Under the pieces are notes generated by a model, which was not told the DNA's origin, searched no databases, and saw only the letters and a list, made by a program, of their open reading frames with translations. Position numbers and translations under genes: made by a program. Shown one piece after another: positions 1 through 6,075 of a DNA stretch of 7,730 bases. Every line of letters begins with the position of its first letter. Position 1 is the stretch's first letter. Source of the DNA: JBDHTS01 sp044221445 (GTDB lineage: Bacteria; Pseudomonadota; Alphaproteobacteria; Micavibrionales; Micavibrionaceae); contig JBGAPF010000039.1 in the NCBI GenBank assembly GCA_044221445.1, positions 1-7,730 on the forward strand. The letters are read 5' to 3'.

Positions 1-2
1 GT

Positions 3-398
3 TATCTGGCGCGGCATGTGCTGGAGCGGCATCCAAAGATCAAAAATCTATATTGCTGGGATGCGGACAGCCGCGCCGTTGAGGCCTGCCGGATCAATCT
101 GGAAGGGCATAAAGACAGGGTGGTTTTCGACTGGCTGGATCTGACCAGCGAACAGCCCAAGGCGCGCAATCTGGACTGGGCGGTCATGAACCCGCCTTTC
201 CATGAGGGCAAGGCCAGGATCGACGTGATCGGGACCAGCTTTATCGGCACGGCGGCGGGGGTTCTCAGGCGGGGCGGAAAACTCTATATGGTTGCCAATG
301 CGGGCCTGCCTTACGAAGCCGCTTTGCAGGGCCATTTTTCCCATGTTAATGAAATATTTAAAGGGAACGGGTATAAAGTATTAAGCGCAGTGAAGTGA
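3..398 (+). CDS. rsmC: RsmC-like 16S rRNA guanine-N2 methyltransferase, 3' part only
   Basis: The gene is cut by the left edge of the window; the frame is open from base 3 to the TGA at 396-398, so only the C-terminal ~131 residues are visible. The fragment carries the C-terminal half of a class I S-adenosylmethionine methyltransferase: an acidic loop after a beta strand (YCWDADSRAVEACR), then the catalytic NPPFHEG motif typical of the RsmC/RlmG family of rRNA guanine-N2 methyltransferases, then GGKLYMVANAGLPY, which matches the family's LPY region. Known family members methylate G1207 of 16S rRNA (RsmC) or G1835 of 23S rRNA (RlmG); which target applies cannot be decided without the N-terminal domain. 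The stop overlaps the next start (TGATG), suggesting an operon with translational coupling. A GTG at 18 is only an internal codon, not a likely start. Confidence 0.8.
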   Translation, partial: YLARHVLERHPKIKNLYCWDADSRAVEACRINLEGHKDRVVFDWLDLTSEQPKARNLDWAVMNPPFHEGKARIDVIGTSFIGTAAGVLRRGGKLYMVANAGLPYEAALQGHFSHVNEIFKGNGYKVLSAVK

Positions 399-1108
399 TG
401 ACACAGATTCAACCGACATTCAAAGACCGTCTGACCGGTATCAAAGGCATCGTCTGGGATCTGGACAATACCTTGTACCGGCTGGATGACGCCATGACGC
501 AGGCGTTTCATACCGCCATAGGCAAGGCCGTGATTGAAGCCGGGGTAGAGCTTGACCTTGAAACGACGGTTGCGCTGGCCAAAAAATCGTTCGAGGAATT
601 CGGGTATAGCGGCCGCATTTTTGTGCGCGATTACGGTATCGACGATGAATGGCTGCACCATAAATTCCATGGCTACATCAATGAAACGCTGATCACGAAA
701 AGCATGGAAACGGTCGATATGTTCCACGCCAGCGGATTGAAACACGCGCTCATCACACATGGATCGGCGGAATGGGCCAGGCGCGTGCTGCAGCATCTGG
801 GCCTGTCGCAATGGTTTTGCGACGACTGCATCCAGGGGCTCGAAAATTACAAGTATGAGAAAAAATCGGACAGTGCGCTGTCCTTTACGCAGGCATTAAA
901 AGTTCTGGGGCTGAATGCCGAGGAAACGGTCTTTGTCGAAGATACGCCGCGCAATCTTTCCATCCCGCATCGTCTGGGCATGGGCACTGTGCTGATCCAT
1001 TACGGGCAGCCGCCGGAGCAGCTGCCGTCTTTCATCGACGCGCATTACGATAATGCGCTTGAGCTATTGCATCATATTGTGCAGCAAAAAAAATCATCCG
1101 CGGCTTAA
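398..1108 (+). CDS. HAD-superfamily hydrolase, pyrimidine 5'-nucleotidase type
   Basis: A 236-residue cytosolic HAD phosphatase. Motif I is WDLDNTLY with the nucleophile and acid/base aspartates at about residues 21 and 23. Motif II is LITHGS with T120. The motif III lysine lies in YEKKSD (about 155-156), and motif IV is FVEDTPRN (E181, D182). The helical cap sits between motifs I and II (about 30-105), as in subclass C1 enzymes. The overall pattern resembles the SDT1/PpnN-like pyrimidine 5'-nucleotidases common in alphaproteobacteria, which remove phosphate from UMP/CMP-like nucleotides; the substrate is inferred from family resemblance only. The start is taken as the ATG at 398, whose A is the last base of the upstream TGA; a GTG at 395 is directly upstream in frame. 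There is no strong Shine-Dalgarno, consistent with coupling to the methyltransferase. The 3' end converges on the next minus-strand gene with a 4-base overlap. Confidence 0.85.
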   Translation: MTQIQPTFKDRLTGIKGIVWDLDNTLYRLDDAMTQAFHTAIGKAVIEAGVELDLETTVALAKKSFEEFGYSGRIFVRDYGIDDEWLHHKFHGYINETLITKSMETVDMFHASGLKHALITHGSAEWARRVLQHLGLSQWFCDDCIQGLENYKYEKKSDSALSFTQALKVLGLNAEETVFVEDTPRNLSIPHRLGMGTVLIHYGQPPEQLPSFIDAHYDNALELLHHIVQQKKSSAA

Positions 1109-1980
1109 ATCGCGTCTGGATGCAGCTTGGCTTCGATGGACGCCATGTAGCGCACGGCTTCAGGGGTCAGGGTGCCGCCGCGGCCGTTTTTCATCACGAA
1201 CCAGGCACAGGCGCCGTCCATCACAATGATGGATTTGTCGGGCTGGTTCCTGCGTCTTAAATGCTCTGTCGTGATCTTGACGACCATTTCCAGGCATTCA
1301 TCGGGAATGGTGATCTGGTGATGCTTCTCATATCCCGGGCGCAGCATTTTCAGGATTTCGACCGTTTCAGGATCGGTCGGCACCTTTAAAGGCACTTTCT
1401 GGAAGCGGCGGTCGAGCGCCGGGTCTTCCTTCACATAGATGCGGTATTCGTCATCCGTGGTCGCGCCGATGACATGCAGGTCGCCCACGGTCAGATAAGG
1501 CTTCATAACTTCCGACAGGCCGCGATAGCCGGATCCTTCGCAGGTCGGCATGATGGTGTGGATTTCGTCCATGAACAGAATGTATTTGGGATAATCCGGG
1601 TCGTGATAGCGTTCGGCGAAGCCGCGGGACAGCGGAATAAACCGCTCCTGGAAATCGGCCGGGCCGGATGTGCCGGACGCCATGCTGGCCATATCCACTT
1701 CGATGACGCGCGCGTTTTTCAGATAATCGGGCACATTGCCGGAAACGATGCGCTGCGCCAGGCCGACAACCAGGGCGGTCTTGCCGACGCCTGCGGGGGC
1801 CAGCAGGACAGCGTTCTTGCGGCCTTTCTGCAGCAGGATCAGAATGACCTCGTCGATTTCCTTGTCGCGGCCCGAAATCGGGTCGAAACGGCCTTTGCGC
1901 GCCAGGGCGGTCAGGTCGCGGCAATACTGGAAGATCAGCTCCTCCAGCTCGTCATCCGTTACAAGAAACTTCTTAACCAT
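1105..1980 (-). CDS. stand-alone ClpA/ClpB D1-like AAA+ ATPase without pore-loop motif
   Basis: A 291-residue protein made essentially of one HSP100 first-ATPase (D1) module. The N-terminal stretch YCRDLTALARKGRFDP...GRDKEID (about 19-43) is the typical ClpA/ClpB D1 entry. Walker A is APAGVGKT (61-68, K67), with Ala where the family usually has the first Gly. Walker B is ILFMDEIH (D138, E139), sensor 1 is IGATTDDEYR (171-180), and the arginine fingers are in LDRRFQ (R191, R192). QPDKS at about 246-250 matches the small-domain LPDKA motif. There is no N domain, no coiled-coil middle domain and no D2. The position of the substrate-gripping KYRG loop of ClpB reads SGPA (105-108), so the aromatic pore residue is missing and protein threading is doubtful. 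It diverges from the MoxR gene. The ATG at 1980 has no clear Shine-Dalgarno. Substrate and partner are unknown. Confidence 0.85.
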   Translation of the reverse strand: MVKKFLVTDDELEELIFQYCRDLTALARKGRFDPISGRDKEIDEVILILLQKGRKNAVLLAPAGVGKTALVVGLAQRIVSGNVPDYLKNARVIEVDMASMASGTSGPADFQERFIPLSRGFAERYHDPDYPKYILFMDEIHTIMPTCEGSGYRGLSEVMKPYLTVGDLHVIGATTDDEYRIYVKEDPALDRRFQKVPLKVPTDPETVEILKMLRPGYEKHHQITIPDECLEMVVKITTEHLRRRNQPDKSIIVMDGACAWFVMKNGRGGTLTPEAVRYMASIEAKLHPDAI

Positions 1981-2090
1981 CGCGGCAAACCATTTCGGAA
2001 AGGGAATAAAGGAAGATCGACGACCCTAGATTACCCTATCCCCTGAACCGTTAAAAGATCGTGAACGGATAAAGGCATGGACGGTAACCT

Positions 2091-2116
2091 TTGTTTAAGC
2101 ATCGGCCTGTTATATA
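2091..2116 (+). promoter_or_regulatory. candidate promoter of the MoxR gene (extended -10)
   Basis: TG at 2108-2109 followed by TATATA at 2111-2116 forms an extended -10 element; TTGTTT at 2091-2096 is a possible -35 with a short 14-base spacer (16 bases if TATAAA at 2113 is used as the -10). It lies about 40 bases upstream of the ATG at 2156. Seen by eye only. Confidence 0.4.
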
Positions 2117-2143
2117 AAGAATAGAGCGCCCGTCCCCATTCTC

Positions 2144-2148
2144 AAGGA
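2144..2148 (+). promoter_or_regulatory. ribosome binding site of the MoxR gene
   Basis: AAGGA, 7 bases before the ATG at 2156. It fixes the start and argues against any upstream initiation. Confidence 0.7.
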
Positions 2149-2155
2149 ACATCCC

Positions 2156-3178
2156 ATGAGCGTCCGCCCGGAAATCAATGCGTTGCAAGCCCGCATGGCC
2201 AAGGAAATCGTTGGCCAGGAAAAGATCATCGAATCGCTGGTGGTCGGCATCCTGTCAAACGGCAATCTGCTGGTCGAAGGTCTGCCGGGTTTGGCTAAGA
2301 CGCGGGCGATCAAGGCTTTGTCCAACAATATCGAAGGGGATTTCAACCGGATCCAGTTCACGCCCGATATCGTCTCCGGTGATATCGTGGGGCGGGAGAT
2401 TTTTTACAAGGCTGAAGATTCCGCGCAGGGCGAATCCGGCGGCGTGTTCAAGTTCAACAAAGGCCCGATCTTCGCCAATATCGTACTGGCGGACGAGGTA
2501 AACCGCGCCCCGCCACGGTCACAGAACGCGCTGCTGGAAGCGATGGAGGAACGGCAAGTTACGGTGGGCGGCAAGACACATAAGGTGCCAGACCTTTTCA
2601 TGGTCATGGCAACGATGAACCCTGCTGGCCAGGAAGGCACATTCGCGATGCCGGAAGCACAGATGGACCGTTTTTTGCTGCACGTTGTCGTTGATTATCC
2701 GGATGAAGAAGCGGAAGGCAATATTATCCGCCTGGTGCGCGGGGAGATGAGCCAGAAACAGAAGAACAAGGTGGTTGAGAAAAAAGACCGTATCCTGACG
2801 TCGCAGGAAACGATCTTTGCGGCACGCGGGGAAATCGACCATATCACCGTGCCTGAACATGTCGAAAAATACATGGTCGATCTGATTTTCGCGACCCGTT
2901 ATCCGCAGCGTTATACGTATGAGCTGAAAAGTTTTATCAAAGTCGGCGCGTCGCCCCGCGCTTCACTGGCGATTGACCGCTGCGCCCGCACCCATGCGTG
3001 GCTGAAGGGGCAAAAGCAGGTGGAGATCGAGAATGTGCAGGAGATGCTGAAAGGCGTTCTGCGTCACCGCCTGATGCGCGGAGAACGTGCGATCGAGCAT
3101 AAGATCACATCGGGCGATATTGTTGACGAAGTGCTGGAGCTGGTAAAGGTGCCGACAGCCAGCAAGCAGACGGCTTAA
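2156..3178 (+). CDS. MoxR-family AAA+ ATPase
   Basis: A 340-residue AAA+ ATPase with every MoxR hallmark. The N-terminal KEIVGQEKIIE (about 16-26) precedes Walker A in EGLPGLAKT (41-49, K48, T49). The helix-2 insert region carries RIQFTPDIVSGDIVG. Walker B is IVLADEVNRAPP (D113, E114), sensor 1 is MATMNP (N155), the arginine finger is in EAQMDRF (R172), and sensor 2 is GASPRAS (R268) in the C-terminal lid. Length is normal for the family (about 310-350). MoxR proteins are chaperone-like ATPases that usually help VWA/DUF58 proteins or metal-cofactor insertion. Here no DUF58, VWA or TPR gene follows: the next gene, serB, is convergent and shares the TTAA of the stop. A charged, lysine-rich insertion (SQKQKNKVVEKK, about 199-210) separates the ATPase core from the lid. 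The client is unknown. Confidence 0.93.
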   Translation: MSVRPEINALQARMAKEIVGQEKIIESLVVGILSNGNLLVEGLPGLAKTRAIKALSNNIEGDFNRIQFTPDIVSGDIVGREIFYKAEDSAQGESGGVFKFNKGPIFANIVLADEVNRAPPRSQNALLEAMEERQVTVGGKTHKVPDLFMVMATMNPAGQEGTFAMPEAQMDRFLLHVVVDYPDEEAEGNIIRLVRGEMSQKQKNKVVEKKDRILTSQETIFAARGEIDHITVPEHVEKYMVDLIFATRYPQRYTYELKSFIKVGASPRASLAIDRCARTHAWLKGQKQVEIENVQEMLKGVLRHRLMRGERAIEHKITSGDIVDEVLELVKVPTASKQTA

Positions 3179-4053
3179 ATCGCAAAATCCTTCGCCGTGT
3201 AACCTTGCGCATAGAGTGCTGCGGTCAAATCGCCGTACAGCACGCAATTTTCAATCTCGTTTTTTACAACAGGCTTGGGGTGATATCCCACGCCCAAACC
3301 CGCCGCCTGCAGCATGGGCAGATCATTGGCGCCGTCGCCGATGGTCATGGCGTCCGCCGTATCAATGCCCAGCTTCGTGCAATAGCGGCGCAGGAAATCC
3401 AGCTTGGCGGTTTTATCGAGGATGGGTTCCGCGACTTCACCCGTCAGCGCGCCGTTGTTGAGTAATAATGTATTGCCGTGATGGTGATGGAACCCGGCCT
3501 GTTGCGCGATGGGGCCGGTAAAAAAAGTAAAGCCACCGGACACCAGGACACAGGTCGCGCCGTGTTTGGCCATGGTCTGCACCAGGGTTTTAGCGCCGGG
3601 CATTAATTGCGTTTGCGCCAATGTTTTCTGCATGGCCTCTTCTTTCAGACCTTTCAGCATATGAACACGCTCTTTCAGGGCCGCGTTGAAATCCAGTTCT
3701 CCGCGCATGGAGCGTTCGGTGATAGCGGCAATCACATCATGCAACCCTGCAAACACCGCCAGTTCATCCAGCGTTTCGGTGGTGACGATGGTGGAATCCA
3801 TGTCGGCAAGGATGAGTTTTTTGCGGCGGTTTTCGGACGGGGTAATAAAGACGTCGATTTTGTAAGGCGCAAAAAAAGCTCTGGCTTTTTCACTTAGGGA
3901 TTTTTCCTGACGATGAGTGATGGTGACTTCGGCGGCCTTATCATGATCCAGCCATACAATATCACCGTGTATATTGGCTCTCCGCATAAAGTCTGTAATG
4001 TACTGATCTCTCAAAGGATCGGCTGCTGCAACAAAAGTCAAAGTGATATGCAT
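3175..4053 (-). CDS. serB: phosphoserine phosphatase SerB
   Basis: A 292-residue HAD enzyme that makes L-serine from O-phospho-L-serine, the last step of the phosphorylated serine pathway. The catalytic core has DMDST (84-88; nucleophile D84, acid/base D86), VSGGF (171-175, motif II Ser), DKTAK (213-217, motif III Lys) and IGDGANDLPML (238-248, Mg-binding aspartates). The four-helix cap follows motif I (about 95-150). The N-terminal ~75 residues form the short ACT-like region found in many proteobacterial SerB proteins. The start is the ATG at 4053: in frame, a TGA lies only nine codons upstream with no other start between. No Shine-Dalgarno is visible because the U-tract of a terminator-like hairpin (4054-4078) directly precedes the ATG. 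serC lies about 600 bases away on the other strand. The 3' end is convergent with the MoxR gene. Confidence 0.95.
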   Translation of the reverse strand: MHITLTFVAAADPLRDQYITDFMRRANIHGDIVWLDHDKAAEVTITHRQEKSLSEKARAFFAPYKIDVFITPSENRRKKLILADMDSTIVTTETLDELAVFAGLHDVIAAITERSMRGELDFNAALKERVHMLKGLKEEAMQKTLAQTQLMPGAKTLVQTMAKHGATCVLVSGGFTFFTGPIAQQAGFHHHHGNTLLLNNGALTGEVAEPILDKTAKLDFLRRYCTKLGIDTADAMTIGDGANDLPMLQAAGLGVGYHPKPVVKNEIENCVLYGDLTAALYAQGYTAKDFAI

Positions 4054-4078
4054 GAAAAACCCGGTTGTTGAACCGGGT
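4054..4078 (-). terminator. Rho-independent terminator-like hairpin touching the serB start codon
   Basis: On the minus strand an 8-bp perfect stem, ACCCGGTT pairing with AACCGGGT around a CAAC loop, is followed by a T-run that ends one base before the serB ATG. On the plus strand no T-run follows, so the signal is directional. It would end transcripts coming from the two small genes at 4113-4530. Because nothing separates it from serB, it may act as an attenuator of serB rather than a simple end-of-operon signal. Confidence 0.65.
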
Positions 4079-4112
4079 CATCGTAGCATTGTTCCAGTAT
4101 TTAAAAAGTATT

Positions 4113-4382
4113 TTATACCGGGCTTGGGCCTTTCAGTACTGGCCCAGAAGGCGCGGCACGCGGGGAACTTGAAAGTGTGGCCTCATAAGCATCCATGCGC
4201 GATAAAACGCCAACATAAAAGCTGGGATCTTGGCCAGCTGCAATACATGCACTCACCTTTGCGTCAAGGTCACCGCGGCCAAAGCGTGCTGTATAAGGAT
4301 TTGGCGTAATATCAAAAAGGTCACCGCGGCCAAAGCGTGCTGTATAAGGATTTGGCGTAATATCAGAATCAGCGGGATTCAT
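4113..4382 (-). CDS. small hypothetical protein with a perfect 17-residue tandem repeat
   Basis: An 89-residue protein I do not recognise. After a short MNPADS leader, the unit DITPNPYTARFGRGDL occurs twice in direct succession (about residues 7-39, 17-residue period). It is followed by a predicted helical part (KVSACIAAGQDPSFYVGVLSRMDAYEATL) and a Pro/Ser-rich tail. The start is chosen at the ATG 4382 because GGAGGG lies 4 bases upstream; in-frame ATG 4394 and TTG 4403 are further upstream but lack this support. There is no signal peptide or membrane segment. It overlaps the upstream small gene by 14 bases in another frame, so the two are probably co-transcribed and translationally coupled. 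The intact frame across an exact 51-base duplication, and the well-placed Shine-Dalgarno, support it being real; function is unknown. Confidence 0.6.
   Translation of the reverse strand: MNPADSDITPNPYTARFGRGDLFDITPNPYTARFGRGDLDAKVSACIAAGQDPSFYVGVLSRMDAYEATLSSSPRAAPSGPVLKGPSPV
4266..4365. repeat. perfect tandem duplication, two 49-base copies with 51-base period
   Basis: Bases 4266-4314 and 4317-4365 are identical over 49 positions with a 2-base spacer. The first mismatches appear immediately outside on both sides. The 51-base period is a multiple of three, so the duplication adds exactly 17 codons to the minus-strand small gene without breaking its frame. Lack of any sequence divergence suggests a recent event, or a sequence-homogenised repeat. 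Confidence 0.95.
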
Positions 4383-4530
4383 GATGCCCTCCATTCTTTT
4401 CAAGCATCTGGTGTTCCTGGCGCATACGTGCTGCGGCTTCGGGTTTCAGCGTGTATTTTTTTGCGTCCGGGAAATGGATGATGGCGTAAACCTTCCCGTC
4501 TTTTTCTTCAAAGCCTTTTAATTCAGGCAT
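4369..4530 (-). CDS. small hypothetical protein, 53 residues, beside serC
   Basis: A 53-residue soluble, charged protein I cannot assign to a family. It reads as a beta hairpin (GFEEKDGKVYAIIHF, about 6-20) followed by an amphipathic helix rich in Ala, Arg, Glu and Gln (KPEAAARMRQEHQMLEK, about 29-45) and a His-containing end (GGHHESR). The ATG at 4530 is supported by a clear purine-rich site, AGGAAGGA, with 7 bases between AAGGA and the start. An in-frame ATG at 4560 would add ten residues but has no such site. Its end overlaps the start of the next small gene by 14 bases, and that gene's Shine-Dalgarno lies within this coding region, so the pair looks like a coupled two-gene operon. It is transcribed divergently from serC. 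Confidence 0.6.
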   Translation of the reverse strand: MPELKGFEEKDGKVYAIIHFPDAKKYTLKPEAAARMRQEHQMLEKNGGHHESR

Positions 4531-4555
4531 CTTGGTTTCCTTCCTGACATAATTA

Positions 4556-4583
4556 TTCATAAAATTTACCCCAGAAAGGTTAA
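4556..4583 (-). promoter_or_regulatory. candidate promoter of the two small genes
   Basis: On the minus strand, TTAACC (plus coordinates 4578-4583) and TATGAA (4556-4561) are separated by 16 bases; each matches the sigma70 consensus at four of six positions. It sits about 25 bases upstream of the ATG at 4530. Confidence 0.4.
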
Positions 4584-4609
4584 CGAGCCGTAAACTCTGC
4601 TTTTCGCAG

Positions 4610-4638
4610 TTGCGGAAAACATGGCAGAGGTCTAGAGA
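4610..4638 (+). promoter_or_regulatory. weak candidate promoter of serC
   Basis: TTGCGG (4610-4615) and TAGAGA (4633-4638) with an ideal 17-base spacer, each matching only about half of the consensus. Transcription from here would start near 4645, leaving a leader of roughly 24 bases to the ATG at 4669. Confidence 0.3.
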
Positions 4639-4668
4639 TACAAGGATATTCATTGAATGAGGGCCGCC

Positions 4669-5841
4669 ATGACCAATAAACCGACCGCCAAATCCAAGAA
4701 CCCCTGCTTCTCCTCCGGACCCTGCGCCAAGCGGCCGGGATGGACGGTGGAGGCGCTGGCGGGGGCGTTTACGGGGCGGTCGCACCGGGCGGCGGAAGGT
4801 AAGAAGCGGTTGAACGATGTGGTGGAGCGCCAGCGCAAGATTCTTGGCATTCCTGCGGATTACAAAATGGCGATTGTGCCAGCCTCTGATACGGGCGCGA
4901 TCGAGATGGCTTTGTGGTCGATGCTGGGCGCGCGGGGCGTCGATGTGCTGGCCTGGGAGAATTTCGGCGAGGAATGGCTGAAGGATATTACCAAGCAGCT
5001 GAAGATTGCCGATTGCCGGACCTTTACCGCGCCGTATGGTGAATTGCCGGATCTGAAACAGGTCGATTGCGACCGTGATGTCGTGTTTACCTGGAATGGC
5101 ACCACGGGCGGCGTGCGCGTGCCGGATGGCGACTGGATCAAGGCTGACCGCCAAGGCCTGACCTTCTGCGACGCGACATCCGGCGTGTTCGCTTATGACC
5201 TGCCTTGGGACAAGCTCGACGTCACGACATGGTCGTGGCAGAAGGTGCTGGGCGGGGAGGCGGCGCATGGCATGATCGTGCTCAGCCCCCGCGCAGTCGA
5301 ACGTCTGACGGCTTTCAAGCCCGACCGGCCCCTGCCGAAGATCTTCCGCATGACGGGCAACGGCAAGCTGAGCGAAGGCATCTTCCAGGGGGAGACGATC
5401 AACACGCCGTCCATGCTGGCGGTGGAGGATTGCCTCGACTCCCTGAAATGGGTGGAGAGCGTCGGCGGCCTGAAAGGGCTTGAGGCGCGGGTCGAGGCGA
5501 ATTACAGGGCGGTTGAGGCCTGGGTCGCGAAAACGCCATGGATCGAATTCCTGCCAGACGTTCCGTCGATACGGTCCAAAACATCCGTCTGCCTGAAGAT
5601 CACCGATGCCGGGTTCCTTTCTTTGAGCGATGACGGCAAACAGGATTTCATCAAGGCGATGGGCAAGCTGCTGGACAAGGAACAGGCCGCGTATGATATC
5701 GCTGGCCACAAGGCGGCGCCTGCAGGCCTGCGCATCTGGTGCGGCGCTACGGTTGAGGCGTCGGATATCGCGGCGCTTGGGCCCTGGCTGGATTGGGCGT
5801 TTACCGAGGCGATGAAAGAAAAACAGAAAGCCGCTGCTTAA
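4669..5841 (+). CDS. serC: phosphoserine aminotransferase SerC
   Basis: A 390-residue PLP-dependent class V aminotransferase converting 3-phosphohydroxypyruvate and glutamate to O-phosphoserine and 2-oxoglutarate, the step before SerB; in many bacteria it also acts in pyridoxal phosphate synthesis. The N-terminus NPCFSSGPCAKRPGW (11-25) and GRSHR (36-40) are signatures of the alphaproteobacterial/archaeal-type subgroup. PASDTGA (71-77) binds the cofactor phosphate, FCDATSGVFAYDLPW (167-181) holds the aspartate for the pyridine nitrogen (D168), and WSWQKVLGGE (188-197) holds the Schiff-base lysine K192. The ATG at 4669 is preferred: GAGGG lies 5 bases upstream and homologues start close to the SSGPC motif. 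An in-frame ATG at 4657 with AAGGA 10 bases upstream would add four residues. It is full length and apparently intact. It is divergent from the small genes; serB lies beyond them. Confidence 0.95.
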   Translation: MTNKPTAKSKNPCFSSGPCAKRPGWTVEALAGAFTGRSHRAAEGKKRLNDVVERQRKILGIPADYKMAIVPASDTGAIEMALWSMLGARGVDVLAWENFGEEWLKDITKQLKIADCRTFTAPYGELPDLKQVDCDRDVVFTWNGTTGGVRVPDGDWIKADRQGLTFCDATSGVFAYDLPWDKLDVTTWSWQKVLGGEAAHGMIVLSPRAVERLTAFKPDRPLPKIFRMTGNGKLSEGIFQGETINTPSMLAVEDCLDSLKWVESVGGLKGLEARVEANYRAVEAWVAKTPWIEFLPDVPSIRSKTSVCLKITDAGFLSLSDDGKQDFIKAMGKLLDKEQAAYDIAGHKAAPAGLRIWCGATVEASDIAALGPWLDWAFTEAMKEKQKAAA

Positions 5842-5932
5842 ACGCTCTTCCCAAGCGAAGCGGTAAAGGCTATATCATCTGTGCGGCTAATCCATTACGC
5901 CGACGGGCAGTTGGCATTAAGGCGAGACCGTC

Positions 5933-6075
5933 ATGCCTGATTTCGACCCGTTTATCCTTTCCCGCGTCCAGTTCGCGTTTACGGTATCGTTTCATATTGT
6001 GTTTCCGGCGTTCACCATCGGTCTTGCCAGCTGGCTGGCGGTGGTGGAGTGGCGTTGGCTGCGCGCGGGGGATCG
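5933..6075 (+). pseudogene. cydA: 5' remnant of cytochrome bd oxidase subunit I (cydA), truncated by deletion
   Basis: From the ATG at 5933 the first ~46 residues are unmistakably CydA: the stretch RVQFAFTVSFHIVFP (11-25) contains the conserved axial heme histidine (H21), followed by AFTIGLASWLAVVEWRWLRAG of the first membrane helix. CydA homologues continue for several hundred residues with the quinol site and the other heme ligands; all of this is absent. After about 6070 the same frame turns into arginine-rich non-membrane sequence that stops at 6167-6169, while the neighbouring frame carries cydB. The gene has therefore been joined out of frame to the 3' part of cydB. The end given is the approximate junction. 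A GGCGAG-like ribosome site precedes the ATG. It cannot encode a working oxidase subunit. Confidence 0.85.

Noticed and set aside
1451..1924. 157-residue minus-strand reading frame inside the HSP100-like gene
   Set aside because: It is an arginine/proline-rich shadow of the ATPase in another frame; the overlapping frame has the full AAA+ motif set.
4043..4309. 88-residue plus-strand frame across the serB start and small gene
   Set aside because: It has no ribosome site and no recognisable content, and lies opposite a minus-strand gene with better signals.
4266..4365. Two GRGD (RGD-like) motifs as possible cell-adhesion signals
   Set aside because: The motif is short and duplicated only because the whole unit is duplicated; the protein has no signal peptide for export.
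4266..4365. Possible CRISPR-like repeat
   Set aside because: There are only two copies with a 2-base spacer and the frame is kept through both; this is a coding tandem duplication.
4531..5709. Long minus-strand extension upstream of the 53-residue gene, opposite serC
   Set aside because: It is an antisense shadow of serC; the ATG at 4530 with its purine-rich site is the credible start.
5793..6065. Upstream extension of the cydB frame back to 5793
   Set aside because: The frame is open by chance over the end of serC, the gap and the cydA remnant; the protein there has no CydB resemblance.
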